Shown here one piece after another: positions 36,465-45,703 of a DNA stretch of 64,000 nt. Both the position numbers and the translations under genes were made by a program. Source of the DNA: Solibacteraceae bacterium (GTDB lineage: Bacteria; Acidobacteriota; Terriglobia; Bryobacterales; Bryobacteraceae); contig JAJPJX010000127.1 in the NCBI GenBank assembly GCA_021324015.1, positions 1 to 64,000 of the forward strand, given 5' to 3'. Below the pieces are notes generated by a model. The model did not search any database, was not told the origin of the DNA, and saw nothing but the letters and a program-made list of their open reading frames with translations. Every line of letters starts with the position of its first letter. The stretch's first letter is position 1.

Positions 36465-37583
36465 TCAATACGCCGCCCGGTACATCTCCAACAGATCCTC
36501 CCGCGAGCAAGCCCGCGGATTGAGCTGATGGCAGCCGTCCTGGACGGCCTTGTCCGCTAATGCGGGCAGTTGCTCCTCCCGCACGCCGAAGTCCCGCAGG
36601 CGCGGCGCGATGCCCACGATGCGATTCAACTCCCGCACGCGCTCCACCGCTTCGCCCCCGCCGAACTGCTCCACCAGGTCCGCCAGCCGGTCCGCCACCG
36701 CCGGCCGGTTGAATTCCAGGACGTGGGGCAGCAGCACGGCGTTGGCCGTGCCGTGGTGCATCCCGCAGTCCGAGGAGAGCGGATGCGCCAGCGAGTGCGT
36801 CGCCCCCAGGCCTTTCTGGAACGCGATGGCGCCCATGATGGACGCCATCATCATGCTCGTCCGCGCTTCCAGATCGTCCGGCCGGGCCATCACCCGCGGC
36901 AGGTTCTCCCAGGCCAGGCGCGCCCCCCGGATCCCCACCGCGTCGCAGATCGGATGATACCCCCGCGAAAGATAGGCCTCCACGTTGTGCGTGAAGGCGT
37001 CCATCCCGGTGCCCGCGGTGATGTGCGGCGGCAGCGCCAGCGTCAGTTCCGGGTCGGCGATGGCCAGGCTGGGAATCAGGTGCGGGCTGAAGATCACTGT
37101 CTTCCGGTTGGTGGCGGCCAGCGTGATCACCGTCGAGCGCGAGACCTCGCTGCCCGTCCCCGAAGTCGTCGCGATGGCCAGGTAGGGTGGCACGTTCGCC
37201 GTAATGCGCTCCGCGCCGTCCAGCAGATCGTCGTATTCGGCCAGCGGCAGCGCGTGCGTCACCTTGAGCCGGATGGCCTTGGCCGCATCCAGCGGTGAGC
37301 CGCCGCCCAGCCCCACAATCCCGTCGCAGCCGTTCTCGCCGTAGGCCGCCACGCCTTCCAGCACGTTCTGTTCGGTGGGGTTCGGCTCCACCCGGGAATA
37401 CACCACCGCTCCGGGAGCCAGCGCCGCCACCTTCGCGAACACCGGGGTGCGTGCCAGGCCGGCATCGGTTACCAGCAGCGGCCTGCGGATGCCGCGCTTC
37501 TCGAGTTCGTCCGGCAGGCTCTCCACCGCGCCCGCGCCAAAAAGAATGCTGGTGGGAAAAGCAAACCTCGTGAGATTCCTCAT
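36465..37583 (-). CDS. Iron-containing alcohol dehydrogenase
   Basis: A 372-residue group III alcohol dehydrogenase. The NAD(P) domain has GLGGGSPLDAAKA (90-102) and TTSGTGSEVS. Iron ligands Asp195, His199, His263 and His277 occupy almost the same numbers as in E. coli FucO (GMDAFTHNVEAY, GATHSLAHPLS, GMHHG). It oxidises or reduces short alcohols and aldehydes. It is last in the operon, 3 bp after the glutamine-synthetase-like gene; in that setting it could oxidise the free hydroxyl of a gamma-glutamylated amino-alcohol. This role is inferred from context. Confidence 0.92.
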   Translation of the reverse strand: MRNLTRFAFPTSILFGAGAVESLPDELEKRGIRRPLLVTDAGLARTPVFAKVAALAPGAVVYSRVEPNPTEQNVLEGVAAYGENGCDGIVGLGGGSPLDAAKAIRLKVTHALPLAEYDDLLDGAERITANVPPYLAIATTSGTGSEVSRSTVITLAATNRKTVIFSPHLIPSLAIADPELTLALPPHITAGTGMDAFTHNVEAYLSRGYHPICDAVGIRGARLAWENLPRVMARPDDLEARTSMMMASIMGAIAFQKGLGATHSLAHPLSSDCGMHHGTANAVLLPHVLEFNRPAVADRLADLVEQFGGGEAVERVRELNRIVGIAPRLRDFGVREEQLPALADKAVQDGCHQLNPRACSREDLLEMYRAAY

Positions 37584-37586
37584 AGC

Positions 37587-38933
37587 TCAGATCGATTCCA
37601 GGTACCGCTCCAGCTCCCAGTCCGTGACGGCCTTCTGGAACTGCCGCGTCTCCCATTCCCGCGTTCCCGCATAATGCTCCACGAACTCGTCGCCCAGCCA
37701 CCGCCGCGCGAGCGCGCTCTTGCGAAACTGCCGCGTGGCCTCCTCCAAGGTGCGCGGCAGCGCCGGCGCGTTGCCGGCGTACGCGTTGACCGCGGGCTCG
37801 GGAAGCTCCAGTTCCCGCTCGATCCCGTCCAGCCCCGCCGCCAGCGATGCCGCCATGGCCAGGTAGGGGTTGATGTCCGCGCCCGTCACCCGCAGTTCCA
37901 CGCGCGTGGATTTCCGGCTGCCCGGAATGGCCCGCACCGCCGTGGTGCGGTTATCCAGTCCCCAGGTGGCGTTCACCGGAGCCCACGCACCCGGCACCGT
38001 ACGCTTGTAGGAGTTCACGGTGGGCAGAAACACCGCCGCCAGCTCCGCCATGTTGGCCACCAGCCCGGCGATGTAGTGCCGCATCAGGTTTGACATCCCC
38101 CCGCCCTCGGCGGCGAACAGGTTGTGCTCGCCCGCCGTGTCCCACAGGCTCTGGTGCAGGTGCCCGCTCGATCCGGGCAGTTCCGGGTTCCACTTGGCCA
38201 TAAACGTGGGCATCAGCCCGTGCCGCGCCGAAATTTCCTTCACAGCGGTCTTGAACAGCGCCGCCCGGTCCGCCCCCTCCACCCCCGCCTCCACGGCGAT
38301 GGCCGCCTCGTACACGCCAGGCCCGGTCTCCGTGTGCAGGCCCTCCAGCGGCACGTGAAAGGCTGCCAGGTCGTCCAGCAGGTGCAGCACCAGGGCGGCA
38401 TGCTCCGAGGCCCGCAGCACGCTGTAGCCGAACATCCCCGGGCTCAGCGGCGTCAGGTTGCGGAAGTGTTTCTCCCGCGCGCTGTGCGGCGTCTCCTCAA
38501 AGAAAAAGAACTCATACTCCGCCGAAAAGCAGGCCGTGTAGCCCGCCTCGGCGGCCTTCCCCAGCACCCGCCGGAACACCTGCCGCGGGGCGATCTCCAG
38601 CGGTCTTCCGTCTCCGGTCACGAAGTCCATCAGGAAAAAGGCCGTGCCCGGCTCCCAGGGAATCAGCCGCAGGCTGTCCAGGTCGATCCGGCAGTGCCCG
38701 TCCGGGTATCCCGTGTGCCAGCCCGTGAACCGCGCGTTGTCGTAGAGCACGTCCCCGATGTCCCAGCCGAAGATCACGTCGCAGAATCCCAGCCCCGATT
38801 CCGCCGCCGCCCAGAACTTCTCCAGGCTGATGTACTTGCCGCGCAGCGTGGCGTCCACATCGAACGCCCCCACCTTCACGCGGCGGATGTTCCCTTTATG
38901 GAACTGTTCTCGAATTTCGCCGATTGTCGTCAC
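37587..38933 (-). CDS. Glutamine-synthetase-family gamma-glutamyl ligase
   Basis: A 448-residue GSI-fold ligase. GTG 38933 is preferred because it overlaps the permease stop (GTGA). Motifs include ADEYEFFFFEE-like SAEYEFFFFEET (metal Glu residues), HTETGPGVYEAAI, the ATP-site NPELPGSSGHLHQSLW, and SRKSTRVELRVTGADINPYLAMAAS. The length and the lack of the adenylylated Tyr loop of GlnA place it with PuuA/GlnA3/GlnA4-type enzymes that gamma-glutamylate amines. Flanking genes encode an amine/amino acid permease and an alcohol dehydrogenase, suggesting an amine catabolic role, not nitrogen assimilation. Confidence 0.87.
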   Translation of the reverse strand: MTTIGEIREQFHKGNIRRVKVGAFDVDATLRGKYISLEKFWAAAESGLGFCDVIFGWDIGDVLYDNARFTGWHTGYPDGHCRIDLDSLRLIPWEPGTAFFLMDFVTGDGRPLEIAPRQVFRRVLGKAAEAGYTACFSAEYEFFFFEETPHSAREKHFRNLTPLSPGMFGYSVLRASEHAALVLHLLDDLAAFHVPLEGLHTETGPGVYEAAIAVEAGVEGADRAALFKTAVKEISARHGLMPTFMAKWNPELPGSSGHLHQSLWDTAGEHNLFAAEGGGMSNLMRHYIAGLVANMAELAAVFLPTVNSYKRTVPGAWAPVNATWGLDNRTTAVRAIPGSRKSTRVELRVTGADINPYLAMAASLAAGLDGIERELELPEPAVNAYAGNAPALPRTLEEATRQFRKSALARRWLGDEFVEHYAGTREWETRQFQKAVTDWELERYLESI

Positions 38934-40411
38934 AGAACCGAATCCCACCGCTCGCCGGCCGCGCAGGCGGAATCCTGGCGGCGGAGGCTCCATGCAGGCC
39001 CTTGAAACTTCTTACGCACCTCCACGAAATACAGCAACCCTAGCGCCGCCAGCAGCCCGGCCAGCGTTTTACCAGCCAGTTCGTTCGGCGGCATGATCAG
39101 CACCACGCAGATAAACGCCGCGTAGCCGATGGCCGCCAGGTTGACCGCCGGACCATAGCGCCCCAGGCTCCACACCGCCTGCCCCGGCCACGGTGAGCCC
39201 GCCCGCCGCGCCCGCCACCCCAGGACTACCGGAATCGTGTAAGCCAGGTACAGCGCCACCACGCTCAGCGAGGTCACAATCGGAATTGCCCCGGCCCATA
39301 TCATGGCTCCGAACGAAGCCGCCACGATCAGCCAGATCGCGCTTGCCGGCGTGCCATGCCGCGGGCTCACCCAGCGCACCGCCGGCGCCAGCGGCGTCCC
39401 GTTATCCCGCGCCAGCGAATACAGCGCCCGTGAAGCCGAAGCAATGCACGCCAGCCCGCAAAACCACATGGCCATGGAGGCCAGCGCTGCCATGGCGTTG
39501 CCCATCCTCGCCCCCAGTGCTCCGTCCAGTATGGCGATCACCGCCGGAATTGCCTCGCCTTGCGCGTCCTTGGCCGCCAGCGCCGCCGGGATGCTGCGGA
39601 TGGCCAGCGTCACCGCCAGGATCAGGAAATACCCCACCACCCCGGAGATCCCCACCGCCAGCACAATCCCCCACGGCGCCCGCCGCCGCGGATCCTGTGT
39701 CTCTTCCGCCAGGTGCGCCGAGGCGTCAAACCCCGTGTAGGTCCATTGGGCTTGCAGCAGTCCCAGCAGGAAGGCCCACCAGTAGGGTGCGCGCCCGTTG
39801 CTGTTTACTCCTGCCAGCAGAAAGGCCGCCGGCTGCTTGGGCGCGAACCACACGAGCGCCACGACCACCAGCAGCACGCCCACGATGTGCACGGTGACGC
39901 TGACATCGTTGAGAATCGCCACCAGGCGCACCCCGTAATGGTTCAGCGCCCCCTGCGTCAGCAGGATGAAGCCGAACATCCACAGCAGGTGAGCCTGGCT
40001 CGAGGAAATGTTGAGGAATGGAAGCACGAACTGCGCGCAACTGTAGTTGATGCCCGCCTGCGTCGCGATCAGTCCCAGGATGTTCAGCCAGGCCACCAGC
40101 CAGCCCCATCCCGTGCCCCCCAGATCGGCAGCCCAGTGGTACATGGCGCCGGCGGTTGGGTACGCCGAGCACAACTCCGCCATGCTGGCCGCCACCGCCA
40201 GAGTAAACACTGTGGCCAGCGGCCAACCCAGCGTCATCTCCAGCGGCCCGCCCATCTCCAGGCCATACCCGAACAGGGTCGACGCCCCGGTCAGAATGGA
40301 AATGATCGAGAAGGAAACGGCGAAGTTCGAAAACCCGCCCATGTTACGGAACAGTTCCTGGGCGTAGCCGAATCGCCCCAGGTCCGCACGGTCCTGGTCG
40401 GGTTGGGACAT
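38930..40411 (-). CDS. APC superfamily amino acid/amine permease
   Basis: A 493-residue carrier with about 12 transmembrane segments. FSVSFSIISILTG-like FAVSFSIISILTG in helix 1, PTAGAMYHWAADLGG and TGFDASAHLAEETQDPRR are signatures of the amino acid-choline (ACT) branch, which includes GABA, choline and ethanolamine permeases. The C-terminal tail is cytosolic. It overlaps the ligase gene by 4 bp and lies 19 bp after the Nramp-like gene, so all five genes from 42926 to 36465 may be one transcript. Confidence 0.9.
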   Translation of the reverse strand: MSQPDQDRADLGRFGYAQELFRNMGGFSNFAVSFSIISILTGASTLFGYGLEMGGPLEMTLGWPLATVFTLAVAASMAELCSAYPTAGAMYHWAADLGGTGWGWLVAWLNILGLIATQAGINYSCAQFVLPFLNISSSQAHLLWMFGFILLTQGALNHYGVRLVAILNDVSVTVHIVGVLLVVVALVWFAPKQPAAFLLAGVNSNGRAPYWWAFLLGLLQAQWTYTGFDASAHLAEETQDPRRRAPWGIVLAVGISGVVGYFLILAVTLAIRSIPAALAAKDAQGEAIPAVIAILDGALGARMGNAMAALASMAMWFCGLACIASASRALYSLARDNGTPLAPAVRWVSPRHGTPASAIWLIVAASFGAMIWAGAIPIVTSLSVVALYLAYTIPVVLGWRARRAGSPWPGQAVWSLGRYGPAVNLAAIGYAAFICVVLIMPPNELAGKTLAGLLAALGLLYFVEVRKKFQGPAWSLRRQDSACAAGERWDSVL

Positions 40412-40430
40412 CGGGGCTAGTATCCCTGAA

Positions 40431-41678
40431 TCAATGCGCGCCGCGCAAACTGATGCCCACCAGCGCCAGCGTCAGCCCGATCATCACCACCACCGTGATC
40501 CACGAAGCCAGGTTGTAGCCCCGCGAATTGGTCCACTCCTGCATCAGGTCGCGCTTGTTGATCAGCAGGATCATGAAGATCAGCACGAAGGGCAGCAGCA
40601 CCCCGTTGAGCACCTGCGAAAGCAGGATCATGCGCACCAGCGGAAACTGCGGAATCAGCACCACCCCGGCCCCCACCACGATCAGCAGCGTGTACAGCCA
40701 GTAGAAGATGGGCGCCTCGCGGAAGCGCTTGTTGACCCCCGCCTCAAAGCCCAGCCCTTCGCACACCGAGTAGGCGGTCGAAAGCGGCAGGATGCACGCC
40801 GCGAACAGCGAGGCGTTGAACAGCCCGGCGCTGAACAGCAGAAAGGCATACTGGCCGAACGGCTTCAGGCCCAGCGCCGCTTCCGCCGCATCCTTGATGT
40901 CCCGCGGCGAGATGCTGTAGATCGCCCCCGCGCACGCCACGATGATGAAGAATGCGATCACGGAAGTCATGAGGCACCCCACCACCACCTCGATGCGAGA
41001 CTCGGCATACTCCTTCGCCGTGATGCCCTTTTCCACCACCGCCGCCTGCAAGTAAAACTGCATCCACGGCGCGATCGTGGTGCCTACCATGCCGATCAGC
41101 ATCTCGATGTAGGCTCCATCCAGCAGCAGCACCGGCTTGACGCTGTAGATCGCCGCCTCCTTCCAGTCCGGCTTCACCAGGAAACCCGAAATCACGTACG
41201 TCACGTAGAATACGCACGCGAACAGGAAGATCTTCTCCACGTTCTGGTAGTTGCCCTTGAGCACCAGCAGCCACACCGCAAGCGCCGCCAGCGGTACCGA
41301 AATGTAGCGGCTGATGTGAAACAGTTCCAGCGAACTCGCCACCCCGGCAAACTCCGCCATCACGTTCGTCAGGTTGGCCAGCACCAGCAGCAACATCATG
41401 AGGAAGGTGATTCGCAGCCCGAATTCCTCCCGGATCAGGTCCGAGAGGCCCTTGCCGGTCACCGCCCCCATGCGCGAACACATCTCCTGGGTGATGATCA
41501 GGACTACCGTGATGGGCAGTAGCGTCCACAGCGGCAGGTAACCGAAGCGCGCCCCCGCCGCCGAATAGGTGAAGATGCCGCCGGAATCGTTATCGACGAC
41601 TGCGGTGATGAACCCGGGCCCGATAACGGCGAAGAAGACCGCAAGATGGTAACGGAAGCGGCTCAGGATCCGTCGCAT
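40431..41678 (-). CDS. Nramp-related divalent cation transporter with altered metal site
   Basis: A 415-residue LeuT-fold carrier with 11 membrane segments. The helix 1 metal motif DPGN of classical Nramp is replaced by DNDSGG (29-34), and the helix 6 motif with Met-Pro-His is Ala203-Pro204-Trp205 (GTTIAPW). Loss of the Met thioether is recorded for Nramp-related magnesium transporters, so a hard cation such as Mg2+ is plausible; Mn2+ or an inactive site cannot be excluded. Its gene begins 3 bp after the MgtE-sensor-like gene, a strong hint that the two proteins work together. Confidence 0.87.
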   Translation of the reverse strand: MRRILSRFRYHLAVFFAVIGPGFITAVVDNDSGGIFTYSAAGARFGYLPLWTLLPITVVLIITQEMCSRMGAVTGKGLSDLIREEFGLRITFLMMLLLVLANLTNVMAEFAGVASSLELFHISRYISVPLAALAVWLLVLKGNYQNVEKIFLFACVFYVTYVISGFLVKPDWKEAAIYSVKPVLLLDGAYIEMLIGMVGTTIAPWMQFYLQAAVVEKGITAKEYAESRIEVVVGCLMTSVIAFFIIVACAGAIYSISPRDIKDAAEAALGLKPFGQYAFLLFSAGLFNASLFAACILPLSTAYSVCEGLGFEAGVNKRFREAPIFYWLYTLLIVVGAGVVLIPQFPLVRMILLSQVLNGVLLPFVLIFMILLINKRDLMQEWTNSRGYNLASWITVVVMIGLTLALVGISLRGAH

Positions 41679-41681
41679 CCG

Positions 41682-42926
41682 TCACTTTTGCCTCAGTACG
41701 GAAATAATATCGTCGGCGGTGATGACGCCGCTCAGTTTGCCTTCTTCGTCCACCACTGGCAGCGTCAGCAGATTGTATTTGTCGAACAGTTCGGTGACCC
41801 GGTCTTGCTTTTCATCCACGGTCACCTGAATCAGCGGCTCCTGCGCCAAGTCGCGCAGCCGCTGGCTTCCGGAGGCGATGAACAGGCGTGCCACCGGCAC
41901 CGCGCCGGCCAGGCGCCCTTCGCCATCCACCAGAAACAGCGTGGTCAGGTTCTCCAGCAGGTCTTCGTTGCCCTTGAGCGCCGCCAGGCTGTCGGTGACG
42001 GTGGCGTTGTCGTGCAGGACCACGTATTCGGTGTTCATCATCCCCCCGGCCGTATCTTCGTCGTACTCCAGCAGTTCCTGCACCTCGGTCTTCTCGGCGG
42101 AGTCCATCTCCTCCAGGATTTCCTCGGAAGTCTCTTCCTCCAACTCCGAGAGCACGTCCGCCGCCTCGTCCGGCGACATCTCCTCCACGATGTCCGCGGC
42201 CTTCTCCGGCTCCAGCGATTCCAGGATGCTGGCCTGCATCTTCGGATCCACCTCGGAAAGGGCCTCGGCCGCCACCTCGCTGTCGATGGTCTCGAAAATG
42301 GCCTCCCGCTCCGCCGGGCCTAGTTCCTCCACAATGTCCGCCAGGTCCGCCGGGTGGATCTGTTCCAGCGCCTGGTTGCTGATATTCAGCCGGAGCCGCC
42401 GTTGCGGGTCCGGCTCCACCATGTTGCAGAACTCCCAGCGGATCGAATTGGGCGGTATGGGCTGCTGCAACCGCCGGATCCACAGCGGCGGCAGCACCCC
42501 TTGCAGCAGCCGGCGGAAGATGCTGCGGATGCCGATATCCACTTCCAGCAGGTGCAGGGTGCCGTGTTCCGGCCCGTTACGCAGTTCCAGGGTCAGGTCG
42601 TTGACCCGCACCACCTTCCGCCCGTTCACGTCGATGATCTGCTGGTCCAGCAGGTCGCGGCTCAGCCGCAGCATGTATTCGTCTTCGTGGTAGGGAACCA
42701 GTTGCTCGTCGCTCAGCCGGATGCCCCCGGCCAGCGAAATCGAGGCCACCTGGTCGTGGCGGATGCTCAGCCAGGCATACCCCGCCCCCATCAGGAAGCG
42801 GTCAATGCGGGAGGGATGGATCACCGGAACCACCGCGGCGTCCTTCACACGGCCGATCCGCCGGCCCTTCAGGTCGTGGACCGGCATGGCCAGCAACTCG
42901 GTGAAAAACAACAGGGTTTCCGGCAT
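41682..42926 (-). CDS. PRC-barrel, MgtE_N and CBS domain protein without channel
   Basis: A 414-residue soluble protein. Two PRC-barrel-like units come first (about 8-85 with MPVHDLKGRRIGRVKD, and 90-150 with DVNGRKVVRVNDL), then the MgtE N-terminal superhelix (about 190-290, repeated LEQIHPADLADIVEEL-type turns rich in Asp and Glu), then a CBS pair (about 295-414). The MgtE membrane domain is missing. In MgtE the N/CBS module senses cytosolic Mg2+ and gates the channel, so this protein may be the Mg2+ sensor of the adjacent Nramp-like carrier. A start at codon 14 is possible. Confidence 0.85.
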   Translation of the reverse strand: MPETLLFFTELLAMPVHDLKGRRIGRVKDAAVVPVIHPSRIDRFLMGAGYAWLSIRHDQVASISLAGGIRLSDEQLVPYHEDEYMLRLSRDLLDQQIIDVNGRKVVRVNDLTLELRNGPEHGTLHLLEVDIGIRSIFRRLLQGVLPPLWIRRLQQPIPPNSIRWEFCNMVEPDPQRRLRLNISNQALEQIHPADLADIVEELGPAEREAIFETIDSEVAAEALSEVDPKMQASILESLEPEKAADIVEEMSPDEAADVLSELEEETSEEILEEMDSAEKTEVQELLEYDEDTAGGMMNTEYVVLHDNATVTDSLAALKGNEDLLENLTTLFLVDGEGRLAGAVPVARLFIASGSQRLRDLAQEPLIQVTVDEKQDRVTELFDKYNLLTLPVVDEEGKLSGVITADDIISVLRQK

Positions 42927-43096
42927 CGCAATAGCACCGGCCGCAACTGGAAAACCCGAGCGCGCGGCGGGTGCGTTGCGAAGTTCAACCGAATGGAGTG
43001 CGCTCTACATGGCTTTCCGGCGGCCCAATTCCAATATGCCTTAAGCGGGAACAAACCCGCAAGGAAAAATTGCCGCGCACCGTCGCCGGGCGGCCC

Positions 43097-44824
43097 TTAC
43101 TCGATCGTAATCACGAACGGCATCACCCGCAGCATCCCGCCCCGCAGCGCCAGGCGCGCCTGCCAGGTTTTCAGCAGCCGCCCCACCCTGGATTCCAGGG
43201 CGTCGTCCATCGCTCCCGGCATCAGCCAGTCGAGGATGCTTCGCCGCGCCGGGTAGACCACCAGGCTCACCTTTTCGCCCGCCGGAATCTTGGCTTTCTG
43301 CTTCACCAGTTCGATCGCCCGGTCGATGCCGCCTGTCTCGTCCACCAGGCCGCGCGCCTGCGCCTGCGACCCCAGCCACACCCGGCCTTCGGCCACCGGC
43401 GCGATTTGCTCGTATTTGCGATGCCGCGCCTCGGCCACTTTGCCCACGAAGTCCTTGTAGCTGGCTTCGATGCCCTGGTCCAGTTTCGCCAGTTCCGTCT
43501 GGTCCAGCGGCCGGTAGTCCGAGTCGATATCCGCAAACCGGCCCCGCTTCAGCGTGTCTTTCGTGATCCCCAGCTTGTCGTACAGCCCGTGCAGGTCCGG
43601 CTTGCCGAACACCACCCCGATCGAGCCTGTCAGCGTCCCCGGGTACGAGACGATCGGATCTCCCGTCATGGCGATGTAATAGCCGCCCGAGGCGGCCGTG
43701 TCCGACATCGAGATGACTAGCGGCTTCTTCCGCCCCAGCAGGTTCATCTCCCGCCAGATGGCGTCGGAAGCCACCACCTCGCCTCCCGGTGAATCGATTC
43801 GCACCACCACGCCGTCGATGGAGGAGTCCCCCCGCACCTTGCGCAACAGCTTGGTGAAGCCTTCCGCGGTGATGTCCGTCTCGGACTGCCCGTCGTCGCC
43901 CGGGTCTCCCTGCGTGATCGAGCCTTCCCCCACCAGGAAGGCGATCCGGCGTTTGCCGGTGAGCCCCAGCGAGGAAGGCGGCACGCGCAAATATTGGCCC
44001 GTGGTGACTTTTTTCAATTCCCCGGAGCGCAGCGCCGCCTCCAGTTCGCCGAACATCTGGTCCTCGAACCGCAGTTGGTCCACCAGGCCGCTGGCCTGCG
44101 CTTGCGACGCCAGGAACGGCCCCTGGTCGATAATCGCCCGTACCTCCGCCGGACTCTTCCGCCGCCCCTCCGCGATGGTCTCCACCAGCCTCCCGTACAA
44201 ATCGTCCAGGACGCTGTTCAGCACCTCCTTGGTCTCCGGGCTCATGTCGCTGCGCGTGAACATGTCGCCGAAGTCTTTGTATTTGCCAGCGTGCGCGATC
44301 TGCACATTCACGCCCAGCTTGTCCAGGGTCTTCTTGAAGTACATTACCTGCGCCCGCAGGCCCTTCAGGTAAAGCTGGTCCTCGGGCGCCATGTAGATCT
44401 TCGTGGCCGCCGTCGCCAGGTAGTATTCCCGCGTTCCTCCGGTCTTCAGGAAGGCATACAGCGGCTTGCCCGACTTGCGGAAACGCTCCAGGTCTGCATG
44501 AATCTCCTCGAGCTTCGCCCACCCGATCTCCAGGGATTGCGGCTCCAGCACCACCGCCTTGATGCGCGTGTCCGCCGCCGCCTTGCGCAGAAGCATCCAC
44601 ACGTTCTCCACCGTGGGCCGCGAGCGCTGCCCGAAGATCCCCAGCGGTACTTCGATCGGCGGCCGCTCCGGAATCTCCCCGTTCAGTTGCAGCACCAGCA
44701 CCGAGTTGCCCGTGATCGACGGCGCCTTCGCCCGGAACGGAATCGTCAGCGCGAACAGCAGAATGACCAGCGTGAGCCCCGTCAGGATCACTCCCGTGGC
44801 CACACCGATCAGGAATTTGCGCAT
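43097..44824 (-). CDS. sppA: Signal peptide peptidase SppA, long form
   Basis: A 575-residue membrane-anchored serine protease. A transmembrane anchor spans about 5-28; two tandem S49 domains follow, as in the E. coli 67-kDa form. The catalytic Lys183 (GKYKDF) comes from the first half and Ser379 (DTAASGGYY) from the second, matching Lys209/Ser409 of E. coli. RIDSPGGEVVASD and GSIGVVFGKPDL are family signatures. It degrades signal peptides left in the membrane. It starts 7 bp after the epimerase gene. Confidence 0.94.
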   Translation of the reverse strand: MRKFLIGVATGVILTGLTLVILLFALTIPFRAKAPSITGNSVLVLQLNGEIPERPPIEVPLGIFGQRSRPTVENVWMLLRKAAADTRIKAVVLEPQSLEIGWAKLEEIHADLERFRKSGKPLYAFLKTGGTREYYLATAATKIYMAPEDQLYLKGLRAQVMYFKKTLDKLGVNVQIAHAGKYKDFGDMFTRSDMSPETKEVLNSVLDDLYGRLVETIAEGRRKSPAEVRAIIDQGPFLASQAQASGLVDQLRFEDQMFGELEAALRSGELKKVTTGQYLRVPPSSLGLTGKRRIAFLVGEGSITQGDPGDDGQSETDITAEGFTKLLRKVRGDSSIDGVVVRIDSPGGEVVASDAIWREMNLLGRKKPLVISMSDTAASGGYYIAMTGDPIVSYPGTLTGSIGVVFGKPDLHGLYDKLGITKDTLKRGRFADIDSDYRPLDQTELAKLDQGIEASYKDFVGKVAEARHRKYEQIAPVAEGRVWLGSQAQARGLVDETGGIDRAIELVKQKAKIPAGEKVSLVVYPARRSILDWLMPGAMDDALESRVGRLLKTWQARLALRGGMLRVMPFVITIE

Positions 44825-44831
44825 GCCTGGC

Positions 44832-45677
44832 TTATGCCCCCGTGAGGATTAAATCCACCCGCCGATTGACTTCTTTCAAGTACGCGGCGTCTCCCCCCGG
44901 CAGTTCCACCGTCGCCGAGCCCTGGTACCCGATCTCGCCCAGCGCCTTGTGGACTTCCTTCCAGTCGATTTCGCCCTCCCGCAGCGGCACGAACTCGGCC
45001 ACCCGCCTGGCGAACTTGAAATCCTTCAGGTGCAGCTTGACGATGCGGTGGTTCAGCGTGCGGATCCAGTCCTGCGGGTATCCGTTGATCACCACGTTGC
45101 CCACGTCGAAATAGGCCTTCAGCCAGGGGCTCTGGAACTGGTCCACATAGGTGGCGAACTCCAGCGGGCTTTGCAGGAACTTGTTCCACACCTCTTCCAC
45201 CGCGATGATCACCTTCAGTTGCTCCGCGAGCGGCAGCAGCTTGCGGATCTGCTTCTGCGACCGCCCCCAGGCCTGCTTGTAGCTGGTTTCGGGGGTCACC
45301 ACCGCCGGCACCAGCAGCACCGTCTGGGCGCCCCAAAGGTGCGCGTTGCGCAGGCTGGTCTCCATCCCCTGCATGCTCTCCGCCACCACTGCCGGATCGG
45401 GCGAAGAAAGCGGATACTTCCAGTGCGCCATGTTCATCACCGAGTGGATGGGCAGCTTAGCCGCCTCCGAGGCTTTCTTGATCTCCTCGGCCTCCCGCTC
45501 ATCGGTGATGGTCTGGCACTCCACCTGTTCAAAGCCGGCATCGACGGCCATCCGGAACCGGTCCGCATAGCTCAACTCCTTCGGCAGCATGCTGACCAGA
45601 ACCGCCTTCCGGATGGGCAGCTTTCCGCCTGCCGCCACCCCCATCGCCGGCATTGCCAGAAACTCTCTTCTTCTCAT
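44832..45677 (-). CDS. Sugar phosphate isomerase/epimerase family protein (1)
   Basis: A 281-residue xylose-isomerase-like TIM barrel. A short Tat-like start (MRRREFLAM) precedes the barrel, which shows IAVEEVWN, AYFDVGNVV, VKLHLKDF and GSATVELPGGD, the usual Glu/Asp/His/Glu metal positions of hydroxypyruvate isomerase and ketose 3-epimerase relatives. I take ATG 45677, as the frame upstream overlaps the neighbour. It is followed by sppA at 7 bp and preceded by a second family member at 26 bp. Confidence 0.85.
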   Translation of the reverse strand: MRRREFLAMPAMGVAAGGKLPIRKAVLVSMLPKELSYADRFRMAVDAGFEQVECQTITDEREAEEIKKASEAAKLPIHSVMNMAHWKYPLSSPDPAVVAESMQGMETSLRNAHLWGAQTVLLVPAVVTPETSYKQAWGRSQKQIRKLLPLAEQLKVIIAVEEVWNKFLQSPLEFATYVDQFQSPWLKAYFDVGNVVINGYPQDWIRTLNHRIVKLHLKDFKFARRVAEFVPLREGEIDWKEVHKALGEIGYQGSATVELPGGDAAYLKEVNRRVDLILTGA

Positions 45678-45703
45678 AAATGCGCGTCCATCTCCCGTGT
45701 TTC

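Noticed and set aside
43045-43060. GCGGG/CCCGC hairpin downstream of sppA as a terminator
   Set aside because: The 5-bp stem is short and is followed by TTAAGG, not a T-run. It was not listed as a feature.
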